From: Fen-1273 sp963837815
GTDB lineage: Bacteria; Bacteroidota; Ignavibacteria; UBA10030; UBA6906
NCBI GenBank assembly: GCA_963837815.1
Contig: CAWIOS010000022.1
Location: forward strand, 3,494 to 67,493
Direction of reading: 5' to 3'
DNA: 64,000 nucleotides
Positions 50,884-59,407 of this stretch are shown here, piece by piece. The translations under genes were made by a program, and so were the position numbers. The notes under the pieces were generated by a model, which saw only the letters and a list, made by a program, of their open reading frames with translations, made no database searches and was not told the DNA's origin. Within the stretch, counting starts at the first letter, position 1. Every line of letters starts with the position of its first letter.

Positions 50884-51951
50884 ATGAAAAGCGAGCGGAT
50901 TCTGCTGTGGAGTTCCTGCGTGCTGGCATTACTGACATCCCTCCCGGTTGTCGCCGGCGCGCAGGAACAGCAGATGATGAAGGACCTGCGCGGCAAGTGG
51001 AAGTTTCAGATCGGCGATGACAGGCGCTGGGCGGAACCGTCGTTTGACGACAGGAAGTGGGATGACATATTCGTGCCGTCGGCGTGGGAGGACCAGGGGT
51101 ATCCCGGGTACGACGGGTACGCCTGGTACAGGACGCAGTTCGACGTGCCGGATGACCTCCGGGACAAAGTCCTCAGCCTCCACATGGGGACGATCGACGA
51201 CGCGGACGAGACGTACGTCAACGGTCATTTCATCGGGTTTGGCGGACAGTTCCCCCCCCATTATATCAGCGAGTACGGCTGGTCACGGGAGTATTACCTG
51301 CCGCAGTGGTGTCTCAAGTTCGGCCAGCGCAACGTTATCGCGGTCCGCGTCTATGACGGCGGTCTTGCGGGGGGGATCACGCACGGGAAGATTGGAATCT
51401 ACGCGCAGACTGACCCTCTCCGGGCGGACCAGTCGCTCGCCGGGACGTGGAAACTGAAGACGGGCGACGATTTTTCGTGGAAGGAGCCCTCCTATGGCGA
51501 TGCCGCCTGGGCGGATGCGACCGTCCCTATCTACTGGGAAACTCAGGGTCTGAAGGACTACGACGGGTTCGGATGGTACCGGCTGAAATTCCGCCCCTCG
51601 CCCGCCCTCGACGGGAAACGACTGATTCTCCTGATGGGAAAGGTCGACGACATCGATGAAACCTATCTGAACGGCGAGAGGGTCGGCCGGACCGGGTCGA
51701 TGAGTCCCCACGGCGGGAAGATTCGGACGTCCAACGAATATGCCGAGCTCCGCGCCTACACGCTCCCGGGAGGGCTCCTGAAGTTCGGCGAGGATAACGT
51801 GATCGCCGTCCGCGTCTACGATGCGTGGCTTCACGGCGGCATCTACGACGGTCCCATCGGTCTCATCACGCGCGACGCCTACCAGGACTGGAAGCACCGG
51901 CACAGGGACCGAAAAAGCCCGTGGGACCTGCTGAGAGAGATGTTCCAATAA
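50884..51951 (+). CDS. Exported protein with two tandem galactose-binding-like (GH2 N-terminal) jelly-roll domains
   Basis: 355 residues. Signal peptide (about 1-27, ending VVAGAQ), then an internal duplication. Repeat 1 (about 34-175) and repeat 2 (about 180-325) share WKFQIGDD/WKLKTGDD, FVPSAWEDQGY/TVPIYWETQGL, YAWYRTQF/FGWYRLKF, DDADETYVNG/DDIDETYLNG, and LKFGQRNVIAVRVYD/LKFGEDNVIAVRVYD. These match the sugar-binding fold at the front of GH2 glycosidases, but no catalytic barrel follows. It probably binds glycan at the cell surface. The ATG follows GGAGGCTGCAG. It is the last gene with a phased TGACA box. Confidence 0.8.
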   Translation: MKSERILLWSSCVLALLTSLPVVAGAQEQQMMKDLRGKWKFQIGDDRRWAEPSFDDRKWDDIFVPSAWEDQGYPGYDGYAWYRTQFDVPDDLRDKVLSLHMGTIDDADETYVNGHFIGFGGQFPPHYISEYGWSREYYLPQWCLKFGQRNVIAVRVYDGGLAGGITHGKIGIYAQTDPLRADQSLAGTWKLKTGDDFSWKEPSYGDAAWADATVPIYWETQGLKDYDGFGWYRLKFRPSPALDGKRLILLMGKVDDIDETYLNGERVGRTGSMSPHGGKIRTSNEYAELRAYTLPGGLLKFGEDNVIAVRVYDAWLHGGIYDGPIGLITRDAYQDWKHRHRDRKSPWDLLREMFQ

Positions 51952-52073
51952 TCGCCTTTTCCGCGCATCTTTTTCCCTCCGTGCGCGTATAAGGGTGTGC
52001 AACTTCTGGCGCCTCTCCGATTGTCAATCCAGAACGTTCCGCACAAAATTCAGACACTTCCCCTGGAGGGTTC

Positions 52074-54131
52074 ATGATGAGCATTCATCGCAGGCACGCG
52101 GGCGCAGTTCTCATTGCGGCCGCCTTTGCCTTCGTCCCGCTTCTGGCCCAGCAACGTCCCGCAGACCCCGACACCTATCACGGCATTGATCCCCGCAACA
52201 TTGACAAAACGGTAAGTCCCGCGAGTGATTTCTACAAATTTGCGGAAGGCGGGTGGCTTGCGGCAAACCCTGTTCCCGCGGAGTATGCACGGTGGGGGAG
52301 CTTCAACGAGCTTTTTGAGAAGAACATGCGCGACCTGCACGCGATACTCGACGCGGCAGCGGCGCCGGGCGGTATCAGGACCGCCAGCGTGCAGAGGATC
52401 GGCGATTTCTACGCCAGCGCGATGGATTCGGAGGCGGCGGAACGCGAGGGTGTCAGCCCGCTTGCCGACGAATTCGGCCGCATCGCTGCAATCACCTCCG
52501 TGTCAGGCCTCCCGGCCGAGGTGGCACATCTTCACGTCACGCTTGCCAATCCGGTGTTTGGTTTCTATGTCAACCAGGACGAAAAAAACTCCTCCCAGGA
52601 GATCGCGCAGGTCAGGCAGGGCGGCCTCGGCCTTCCCGACAGGGATTACTACACGAAGGATGACGATCACTCCCGTGATATCCGCGCGCAGTATCTCCTC
52701 CACGTCCAGAAACTCCTCGAGCTTGCGGGGGACGACGCCGCCACGGCTGCGGCGAACGCGAAGACGGTCATGGCCATTGAGACGCGTCTTGCGAAAGCGT
52801 CGATGACCCGCGTCGAGCAGCGCGATCCCAACGCGACGTACCACAGGATGTCCCTCGGCGAGCTGAGCGACCTCGCCCCGGGATTCGGGTGGAAGGCCTA
52901 TTTTACGGCGATCGGGAAGTCGGCGCCCGGCCCGATCAACGTTGAACAGCCCGACTTCTTTAAAGAAGTGAGTGCGATGATGAACGACGTGCCGCTCGCG
53001 GACTGGAAAACATATCTCCGCTGGCATGTCGTGAGCGCCGCCGCGCCGTGGCTGAGCTCCGCATTTGTCGCGGAGGATTTCCATTTCCGCGGCGAGGTGA
53101 TGACGGGTGCAAAGCAGATCCAGCCGCGCTGGAAACGCGCGCTCAGGGCGACGGACAGGAACCTGGGAGACGCGCTCGGGATGCAATACGTGAAACGGCA
53201 CTTCCCCCCCGCGGCCAAAGCAAGGGCCATGGAGATGGTGGAGAACCTCCGCGCCGCGTTCAAGGAGAGGCTCAGGACCCGCGAGTGGATGAGCGATGAC
53301 ACGAAATCGAAGGCGCTGGACAAGCTCGCGGCATTCAGGGTGAAGATCGGATACCCTGAAAAATGGCGTGATTACTCGTCGCTGACGATCGACAGGGGGC
53401 CGTTCATCGCGAACCTGATGCGCGCCAGTGAGTTCGAATTCAACCGTGAGCTCGACAAGATCGGCCAGCCCGTTGATCGGACCGAGTGGGGGATGACCCC
53501 GCCAACGGTCAACGCGTACTACAATCCCCAGCTCAACGAGATCGTCTTCCCCGCCGGCATCCTGCAGCCCCCGTTTTTCGATCCCGGGGCTGACGACGCC
53601 GTCAATTACGGCGGGATGGGCGCGGTGATCGGGCACGAGATGACGCACGGGTTCGACGATGAGGGGAACAAGTTCGATGCCGACGGGAACCTGAAGGACT
53701 GGTGGAGCCCGGTTGACAGGATCGCGTTTGTTGCGCGTGCGCACCGCCTCGAGCGGCAGTTCAGCGAGTGCGTCGTGATCGACACGGTCCACGAGAACGG
53801 AAAGCTGACGCTCGGCGAGAACATCGCCGACCTGGGGGGCCTGACGATCGCCTTCGCGGCCCTGAAGAAATCTGAAGAAGGAAAGCCCCCGGTGGGGCTG
53901 ATCGATGGCTTCACCCCCGAACAGCGGTTCTTCCTTGCGTGGGCCCAGATATGGAGGGCGAATTACCGTGATCAGGAGCTCCGCAGGCTTGTCATCCTTG
54001 ATCCGCACGCCGTCAGCCCGCTGCGTGTCAACTGCCCGCTGTCGGACATGCCGGAGTTTCAGCATGCGTTCGGTTTGAAGGCGGGGGACCCGATGGTCCG
54101 CTCCGAGTCCCTCCGTGCGGCGATCTGGTGA
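52074..54131 (+). CDS. pepO: Secreted M13-family metallopeptidase (PepO/neprilysin-like)
   Basis: 685 residues. Signal peptide (MMSIHRRHAGAVLIAAAFAFVPLLA), then PVSDFYKFAEGGW-type N-terminal M13 domain and the catalytic lobe with zinc motif H521-E-M-T-H525, third ligand E582 in ENIADLGGL, the substrate-binding NAYYNPQLNEIVFPAGILQPPFF, and C-terminal VNCPLSDMPEFQHAFG. It cleaves short peptides on the N-terminal side of hydrophobic residues. CTGGAGGG before the ATG fixes the start. A strong terminator follows 23 bases after the stop. Confidence 0.94.
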   Translation: MMSIHRRHAGAVLIAAAFAFVPLLAQQRPADPDTYHGIDPRNIDKTVSPASDFYKFAEGGWLAANPVPAEYARWGSFNELFEKNMRDLHAILDAAAAPGGIRTASVQRIGDFYASAMDSEAAEREGVSPLADEFGRIAAITSVSGLPAEVAHLHVTLANPVFGFYVNQDEKNSSQEIAQVRQGGLGLPDRDYYTKDDDHSRDIRAQYLLHVQKLLELAGDDAATAAANAKTVMAIETRLAKASMTRVEQRDPNATYHRMSLGELSDLAPGFGWKAYFTAIGKSAPGPINVEQPDFFKEVSAMMNDVPLADWKTYLRWHVVSAAAPWLSSAFVAEDFHFRGEVMTGAKQIQPRWKRALRATDRNLGDALGMQYVKRHFPPAAKARAMEMVENLRAAFKERLRTREWMSDDTKSKALDKLAAFRVKIGYPEKWRDYSSLTIDRGPFIANLMRASEFEFNRELDKIGQPVDRTEWGMTPPTVNAYYNPQLNEIVFPAGILQPPFFDPGADDAVNYGGMGAVIGHEMTHGFDDEGNKFDADGNLKDWWSPVDRIAFVARAHRLERQFSECVVIDTVHENGKLTLGENIADLGGLTIAFAALKKSEEGKPPVGLIDGFTPEQRFFLAWAQIWRANYRDQELRRLVILDPHAVSPLRVNCPLSDMPEFQHAFGLKAGDPMVRSESLRAAIW

Positions 54132-54154
54132 TCTGAGAGAATCATCAGCACGCT

Positions 54155-54197
54155 CAGGCCCCGCGGTGCGCTGTGCACCGCGGGGCCTGTTGATTTT
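54155..54197 (+). terminator. Rho-independent terminator after pepO
   Basis: A perfect 15-bp stem (54155-54169 with 54175-54189; arms begin CAGGCCCCGC and end GGGGCCTG) with a five-base loop GCTGT, followed by TTGATTTT. The G+C-rich stem is unusually long; the T run is broken by GA but sufficient. Confidence 0.75.
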
Positions 54198-54273
54198 CAG
54201 CCCGCAAGTCCGTAGTTTCAGCAGGTTTTGGCGGATTCCTTCAACCAGCCCCCGGTGACAGCCCCCTTGCCGC

Positions 54274-54903
54274 ATGCTTGACGACATGAGAACTGCGTGG
54301 CGTGACCCCGCGTGGAGAGCGGAACTTGCCGTGACGTGCGCCGTCCTGATCCCGGTGCTCTTCGCGCTGACCCATTTTCTCGATGCCGTGGAGGAACGGC
54401 ACGGCGCCACGCTCCGGGATCCGGTCCTTGTCCTTTTCCCCGCCGTCAATCTCACGTGGGCGACGTTTCTCATCATCTATGCGGGGCTCATCGTCGGTCT
54501 CGCGGTTCTCCTCCGCCATCCGCGGCGGCTGCTTCTCGTCTTCCAGGCATATTCGGTCATGGCCCTTCTCCGCATTGCGGCGATGTACCTCCTGCCGCTC
54601 GACCCTCCACCGGGGATAATCGAGCTCAGGGACCCGTTCGTTGAGTTTTTCGGAGGAGGAAGAACCCTCACGCGCGACCTGTTCTTTTCCGGCCACACGT
54701 CGACGATGTTCCTGCTTTTTCTTGTAATGCCCGGCAGGCGTCTGCGCATCGCGTACGCGTGTTGTACGGTGATCGTGGGACTCTGCGTCGTTCTCCAGCA
54801 CGTGCATTACACCGTGGACGTGTTTGCAGCCCCCTTTTTCGCATACGGGGCGTACATGACAATCCTCGGAATTTGCAAAAGAAGGGGCATTTTGGTTAAT
54901 TGA
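54274..54903 (+). CDS. PAP2-like (sphingomyelin-synthase-related) integral membrane phosphatase/transferase
   Basis: 209 residues with about six hydrophobic helices. The C-terminal part has DLFFSGHTSTMF and QHVHYTVDVFAAPFF, the conserved His-Asp pair of the PAP2_C (sphingomyelin-synthase-like) branch of the lipid phosphatase superfamily. Family members move phospho-head groups between membrane lipids, but activity here is not established. The downstream ferredoxin gene starts close by; a TTG overlapping this stop is not its preferred start. ATG 54286 is an alternative start. Confidence 0.72.
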   Translation: MLDDMRTAWRDPAWRAELAVTCAVLIPVLFALTHFLDAVEERHGATLRDPVLVLFPAVNLTWATFLIIYAGLIVGLAVLLRHPRRLLLVFQAYSVMALLRIAAMYLLPLDPPPGIIELRDPFVEFFGGGRTLTRDLFFSGHTSTMFLLFLVMPGRRLRIAYACCTVIVGLCVVLQHVHYTVDVFAAPFFAYGAYMTILGICKRRGILVN

Positions 54904-54950
54904 GGGACAGGAATCCCCGTTCTTCTCAACGACACGCGGAGCAGTGCTAC

Positions 54951-55352
54951 ATGGCGGAACAAGGTGTGCGGCCGGCGCCCCCTTCGGCGCCGGTGAGAGC
55001 GAAGAAGAGGCCCAAAGAGCTCGCCGTCGTCAATCAGGCCGGTTGTACGGGTTGTGAAGTGTGCATCGAATTCTGTCCCGTGGACTGCATCCTGACCGTT
55101 CCGGGGCCTGAATACGATCAGCACAAGAAGCTTGTTGAAATCGATCTCGATATCTGCATCGGCTGCAAGCTCTGCGTAAAGTACTGTCCGTGGGACACGA
55201 TCGAAATGGTGCCGAGCGCGGAGTCCCTCGGTGTGGCTGCCGGATGGACACAGCGCTCCGTCCTCCCCGATGCGGAGTGGATACAGAACGCCTCCGGGAT
55301 CGAGATCGTCCGGGAGGGTCCTCTTCCCCTCCCCGGAACAAAGAAGCCCTGA
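54951..55352 (+). CDS. Ferredoxin with two [4Fe-4S] clusters
   Basis: 133 residues. The motifs CTGCEVCIEFCP and CIGCKLCVKYCP give two CxxCxxCxxxCP cluster sites, the 2[4Fe-4S] arrangement. An N-terminal tail of about 30 residues is Pro/Lys-rich and the 45-residue C-terminal tail (SAESLGVAAGWTQRS...) is not part of the fold. It could carry electrons to an unlinked oxidoreductase. Start ATG 54951 has GCGGAG nearby; a TTG at 54900 overlapping the previous stop would add 17 residues. Confidence 0.85.
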   Translation: MAEQGVRPAPPSAPVRAKKRPKELAVVNQAGCTGCEVCIEFCPVDCILTVPGPEYDQHKKLVEIDLDICIGCKLCVKYCPWDTIEMVPSAESLGVAAGWTQRSVLPDAEWIQNASGIEIVREGPLPLPGTKKP

Positions 55353-55452
55353 ATGTGCTCCCCGCCTCTGGCGGCGTCCCCGGTCACACGGTGCGGCCCG
55401 CCCGGCGGCACAACTGATCCTCAAGAATCCTCCACAGCGCGAAAGGTCGTCC

Positions 55453-56220
55453 ATGAATATCACAGGCCGTGCATACCTCACAGGAGTCTGCCTCGCACTC
55501 CTTCTTGCCGCAACGGCGGCAGGACAGGGACTGTACTGGGAATCCAGCACGACAGGCGGGCCCCTTAAAGACCAGACGAATGTCTCCCAGACCTACGCGA
55601 TGCCGAAGATGTTCAAGATCGTGAGCCAGGCAAAGGTCATGATCCTCAGGATGGACCAGGAGAAGATCTACGACGTGGATCCCGCGAAGAAGACATACTC
55701 CGAAATGACGTTTGCGGACATGGAAGCGTATGCGAAGAAAGCGGGGGACAAGATGGCGCAGTTCAGGGAGAAGATAAAGAACATGCCCCCCGAACAGAAG
55801 AAGCAGATGGAAGCGCTCAGCGCCATGATGGGAGGAGGGGCCGATTCTCCCGTTGACATCAAGGCCACCGGCGAGAAGAAGACGATAAGCGGGTTCGGCT
55901 GCGAAAAATACATCATGTCACGCGGTGGCAAGGAGATCATGACGATGTGGTCGACGAAGGACGTTGCGGGATTTGACAACCTCCGCCAGGACTGGCTCGA
56001 GTTCGGGAAGAGGATGGCCACGCTCACAAACATGACCGGCCTCGGGGATGCATACCTGAAAATGAACGGGTTCCCCATGGAGACGGACGTGGACATGATG
56101 GGAAAGATGACGACAGTCGTCACGAAGGTCGAGAAACGATCGACTCCCGCGAGCGAATTCAGCGTCCCTGCCGGCTACACGAAGACTGAATCCCCGATGA
56201 TGCAGAAGATGGACAAGTAA
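55453..56220 (+). CDS. Exported Met-rich DUF4412-type protein
   Basis: 255 residues: signal peptide (MNITGRAYLTGVCLALLLAATAAGQ), then a beta-rich domain in which MPKMFKIVSQAKVMILRMDQEKIYDVDPAKKTY is typical of DUF4412 (periplasmic, possibly outer-membrane-assembly or lipoprotein-like). Met is strikingly frequent (about 25, with MM and MxxM runs), which can reflect metal binding or only compositional drift. The function is unknown. Its transcription ends in a clear terminator 26 bases on. The ATG is preceded by AAAGGTCG. Confidence 0.6.
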   Translation: MNITGRAYLTGVCLALLLAATAAGQGLYWESSTTGGPLKDQTNVSQTYAMPKMFKIVSQAKVMILRMDQEKIYDVDPAKKTYSEMTFADMEAYAKKAGDKMAQFREKIKNMPPEQKKQMEALSAMMGGGADSPVDIKATGEKKTISGFGCEKYIMSRGGKEIMTMWSTKDVAGFDNLRQDWLEFGKRMATLTNMTGLGDAYLKMNGFPMETDVDMMGKMTTVVTKVEKRSTPASEFSVPAGYTKTESPMMQKMDK

Positions 56221-56245
56221 TATTCCGCACCTGTTGGTTCACGTC

Positions 56246-56277
56246 AAGGCCCCTTGGAGTAAGGGGCCTTTTTTTTT
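56246..56277 (+). terminator. Rho-independent terminator after the DUF4412 gene
   Basis: AAGGCCCCTT (56246-56255), loop GGAGT, AAGGGGCCTT (56261-56270), then seven more T. The arms are perfect complements with A-T pairs on the T side, so it may function in both directions. Confidence 0.9.
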
Positions 56278-56290
56278 GGGGGGGGGGGGG
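56278..56290 (+). repeat. G13 homopolymer directly after the terminator T run
   Basis: Nine T bases (two from the stem plus seven) run directly into thirteen G at 56278-56290, followed shortly by CCCCCCC at 56307-56313. Such a tract is hypermutable and hard to sequence. It lies in the 211-base non-coding gap between the DUF4412 gene and the MarR promoter. Confidence 0.7.
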
Positions 56291-56361
56291 AGTCCTCCCT
56301 TTGGGTCCCCCCCTTTGCGTCGGCCAGCTCATCCGATTGACTCACGATTGAGGAATCGGCA

Positions 56362-56398
56362 TTGACAATAATGAGAATATTCCATTTATTGGATATTC
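56362..56398 (+). promoter_or_regulatory. MarR-gene promoter with overlapping palindromic operator
   Basis: TTGACA (56362-56367), 17 bases, then TTTATT; the 24-bp imperfect palindrome from GAATATTCC (56375) to GGATATTC (56398) spans the -10 region, with 9 of 12 positions symmetric. The region is A+T-rich compared with its surroundings. It lies 34 bases before the MarR ATG, fitting autorepression, which is usual for MarR proteins guarding an efflux operon. Confidence 0.6.
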
Positions 56399-56431
56399 GA
56401 ATTACTCAAATATCGATACATTGTAGGAATT

Positions 56432-56878
56432 ATGGAAGAGACTGAGCGAAAGGCCGTCGAATTGATGGCCGAATTCAAAAAGCTCGGCGACCGGTACCTG
56501 GAATGGCAGGACAGCCTCACCCGCGCAAAGATGGGGGACCTGAACAGGCATGACGGGAGCGTGATTTTCTTCCTCGGTCAGGACGGACCGTGCACGATGA
56601 GCGAGCTCGCGCTGAAAATCAGGCTCACCGTCAGCAGCGCCACGCTCATCGTCGACCGGCTCGTCGACAAGGGTTTGATCACGCGGGAGCGGTCGACTGA
56701 AGACAGGCGCGTCGTCCGTGTCGCGCTCACCGACGAAGGGGCGGGCCTGTACCGGTTCCTGGAGGAGGCGATCCTCGGGCTGGGGCGGGCGATGCTCTCC
56801 GTTCTCGATGAACGCGAGCAGGACCAGCTTCTTTCTCTTTACAGAAAAATCAATGCAGCCTTCCCGCGAAAATCATGA
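56432..56878 (+). CDS. MarR-family transcriptional regulator
   Basis: 148 residues. Helix-turn-helix (about 48-90, TMSELALKIRLTVSSATLIVDRLVDKGLI) with the beta-wing RSTEDRRVVRVALTDEG, the consensus MarR wing (DxR). It starts after TACATTGTAGGAATT. The next three genes form a TolC/adaptor/RND drug-efflux set, so it is the likely repressor of that set, released by an aromatic or lipophilic ligand. The palindrome overlapping its promoter supports autoregulation. Confidence 0.9.
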   Translation: MEETERKAVELMAEFKKLGDRYLEWQDSLTRAKMGDLNRHDGSVIFFLGQDGPCTMSELALKIRLTVSSATLIVDRLVDKGLITRERSTEDRRVVRVALTDEGAGLYRFLEEAILGLGRAMLSVLDEREQDQLLSLYRKINAAFPRKS

Positions 56879-56939
56879 GGGTTCTTTCGCGTCCGGCCGA
56901 TCGCTGCGTTCGAAGGGTACAAGTATCCGGGGACTATCA

Positions 56940-58301
56940 ATGAACGTGAATTTGAAAATTGTCGTCATGCTCCTGGTTTTCTGCGGGCCGTCTCCCGCGT
57001 TATCGCGGGACCACCCGCCCGCCGGGGCGAAGATCATACTGACGCTCGACAGCGCCGTGGCCCTCGCGCTGGGGCAGAACCGCGACGTTATGATTGCGGA
57101 GCAGGAGCGGTACAGGGCGGACGCGCAGGTGAACGAGGCGTGGTCCGGGGCCCTTCCCCAGCTCTCGCTCACGGGGATGTATACGCGCAACGTGAAGCTT
57201 CCCGTCCTCTTCCTCCCCCCCAACTCGGTGTTCAATCCGGGGAGCTCCACGGAAACTCTCGAGCTCGGCTCCAACAACTCGTACCTCCTCGGGGCAACCC
57301 TCTCCCAGGTCCTCTTCAGCCGTAAGGTCGGCGTTGCGCTCGATATCGCCCACACGTACCATGACTTCACGGAGGAAGGATACCGCGCCACGACACAGGA
57401 TGTCACGCTCGCCGTTAAGAAGGCGTTCTATGGCGTCCTTCTTGCGAAGGAGCTCGCGGTGGCCAACAGGGAGGGGCTTGACGTCGTCCGCTCCAACGTC
57501 GAAAACGTGCGTCTCCAGTACGCGCACGGCAACGCCGCCGAGTATGATCTCCTGAGGGCCGAAGTGGAGCTCGCGAACACCGAGCCTCTCCTTATTTCGG
57601 CGGAGAATGCTCTTGTCCTCTCGATGAACGCGCTGAAAAATCTCCTTGCCATCCCGCTCGACACGGAGATAGACGTCGCGGGCGGATTCACGTTTGACGA
57701 AGTCCCGGCGGAAGCTCTGGAGAGCGCGCGGCATGATGCGCTCTCCTCCAACCCCGCGCTGCTGCAGCTTGGACTCCAGGAGAACATGCTCGACATGAAT
57801 ATAAGCATAGAACGGGCGGACTATTTTCCCACGCTCAGCCTCGTCGGGGCCTATCAGTACCAGACGCAGGATAACACGTTCGCGTTCAGGAACTACATGT
57901 GGGCAACCTCACTCAACGTGGGGCTGCAGCTCTCGTTTCCCCTGTTCGACGGATTCCGGACGAGCGCACGGACCGAACAGGCGACGATTGACCGGGACAA
58001 GGTGCACTACGCGCGGCTGAAGGCGGAGGATGGGGTGAAGATACAGCTCCAGGCGGCCGAGCTCCGGATGGCGGAGGCGAAGAAACGGATCGCGGGACAG
58101 GAGCGGAATATCGCCCAGGCGGAAAAGGCCGTCAGCATCGCGCAGACGCGCTACAGAAGCGGGGTCGGCACTCAGCTCGAGCTCATGGATTCGCAGGTCG
58201 CGATGACGCGCGCCCGGGCGACGCATGCGCAGGCCCTGTACGATTTCCTTGTCGCGAAGGCGGAATGGGAAAACACGTCGGGAAACACTTTCACGCATTG
58301 A
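56940..58301 (+). CDS. TolC-family outer membrane efflux channel
   Basis: 453 residues with a signal peptide (MNVNLKIVVMLLVFCGPSPAL) and two OEP repeats, with the start LTLDSAVALALGQNRDVMIAEQ and the internal repeat ESARHDALSSNPALLQLGLQ. Long helices with Ala/Glu heptads and QTRYRSGVGTQLELMDSQVA in the second half are diagnostic. It forms the outer-membrane duct of the MarR-controlled pump. It begins 61 bases after marR and ends 22 bases before the adaptor. Confidence 0.9.
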   Translation: MNVNLKIVVMLLVFCGPSPALSRDHPPAGAKIILTLDSAVALALGQNRDVMIAEQERYRADAQVNEAWSGALPQLSLTGMYTRNVKLPVLFLPPNSVFNPGSSTETLELGSNNSYLLGATLSQVLFSRKVGVALDIAHTYHDFTEEGYRATTQDVTLAVKKAFYGVLLAKELAVANREGLDVVRSNVENVRLQYAHGNAAEYDLLRAEVELANTEPLLISAENALVLSMNALKNLLAIPLDTEIDVAGGFTFDEVPAEALESARHDALSSNPALLQLGLQENMLDMNISIERADYFPTLSLVGAYQYQTQDNTFAFRNYMWATSLNVGLQLSFPLFDGFRTSARTEQATIDRDKVHYARLKAEDGVKIQLQAAELRMAEAKKRIAGQERNIAQAEKAVSIAQTRYRSGVGTQLELMDSQVAMTRARATHAQALYDFLVAKAEWENTSGNTFTH

Positions 58302-58323
58302 CAACGCACAGAACGAGGAAAAC

Positions 58324-59379
58324 ATGAACGTCCGGACTGTAAGCGGCGCCGCTCTGGCGGCGCTGTGTGAAATCGCGGTGCTCTTCCCCGGATGCGGTCC
58401 GGGGCGTGACGACAGCCCGAAACCGGGCACCGGCGTCGCGCCGCAGATCGTGGCGGTCGAAACGGCGGTCGCCGGGCGGGCTCCCCTTGTTGTAACGAGG
58501 GTGTACACGGGCTCTCTCGAGGGAGAAGAGCAGGCGAACGTCGTTGCGAAGATCTCCGAACGTGTCACGGCGATCAGGGCGGCCGTCGGGAGCCGCGTCC
58601 GCAGCGGGCAGGAGATCATCGGGCTGGACAAGGGTGGGACATCCTCCCAGTACTTCCAGGCGGAGGCGGGGTTCCGCAACGCGGGGAAGTCGCTTGAACG
58701 GATGAAGTCGCTCTACGCGGAGGGTGCCGTGGCTCTTCAATCGCTCGACGGAGCGCAGACGGCATACGACGTCGCAAAGGCGAATTTTGACGCGGCGCGG
58801 AGCGCGGTCGAACTCACGACTCCGATCGCGGGTGTGGTGACCGCGGTGAACGTGAGCCTGGGAGACCTGTCCGCTCCCGGCCAGGTTCTCGTAACTGTGG
58901 CGAACATCGACAGGATGAAGGTGACGATAAGCCTCAACGAGAACGACGTGACAAACGTCGCGCTCGGGCAGGAGGCTGTCATTTATTCCGAGGCGAGGCC
59001 CGACGCGAAGGTCAGGGGGAAAATCGTTCAGCTGTCGAAGTCGGCGGACGTCCGTTCCAGGTCGTTCGATATCAAGGCCCTCTTTCCGAATACCGCCGAC
59101 AGGTGGTTCAAGCCCGGCATGTTCGTGAAGGTCACATTGAACGTTTCGCCCCCCGGACCACAGATTGCCGTCCCTTCCGCCGCGGTACAGTCGGACGGCA
59201 TATCGAACCGCGTGTTCGTCATCCGGGGCGGCCGGTCGTACCAGGTCTCCGTCGAGGTCGGGGTGACGGACGGGGAACGGACTGCAATCCTCCGGGGTCT
59301 TGCGGAGAACGACACGGTGGCGACAGTGGGGGTCAACAACCTCCGGGACAGCAGCCTCGTCACCGTGGCGCACAGGTAA
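58324..59379 (+). CDS. RND efflux periplasmic adaptor (membrane fusion protein)
   Basis: 351 residues. Signal peptide with a likely lipobox LFPGC near residue 24, so it is probably lipidated to the inner membrane, as AcrA is. Barrel-sandwich core with YTGSLEGEEQANVVAKISERV, a helical hairpin with GFRNAGKSLERMKSLY, and the second half of the lipoyl motif TTPIAGVVTAVNVSLGD. The C-terminal MP region contains VPSAAVQSDGISNRVFVI. It pairs with the TolC-like channel 22 bases upstream and the broken pump 28 bases downstream. Confidence 0.9.
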   Translation: MNVRTVSGAALAALCEIAVLFPGCGPGRDDSPKPGTGVAPQIVAVETAVAGRAPLVVTRVYTGSLEGEEQANVVAKISERVTAIRAAVGSRVRSGQEIIGLDKGGTSSQYFQAEAGFRNAGKSLERMKSLYAEGAVALQSLDGAQTAYDVAKANFDAARSAVELTTPIAGVVTAVNVSLGDLSAPGQVLVTVANIDRMKVTISLNENDVTNVALGQEAVIYSEARPDAKVRGKIVQLSKSADVRSRSFDIKALFPNTADRWFKPGMFVKVTLNVSPPGPQIAVPSAAVQSDGISNRVFVIRGGRSYQVSVEVGVTDGERTAILRGLAENDTVATVGVNNLRDSSLVTVAHR

Positions 59380-59407
59380 CTGAATCTGATCTGACAACGG
59401 AGTCCGG

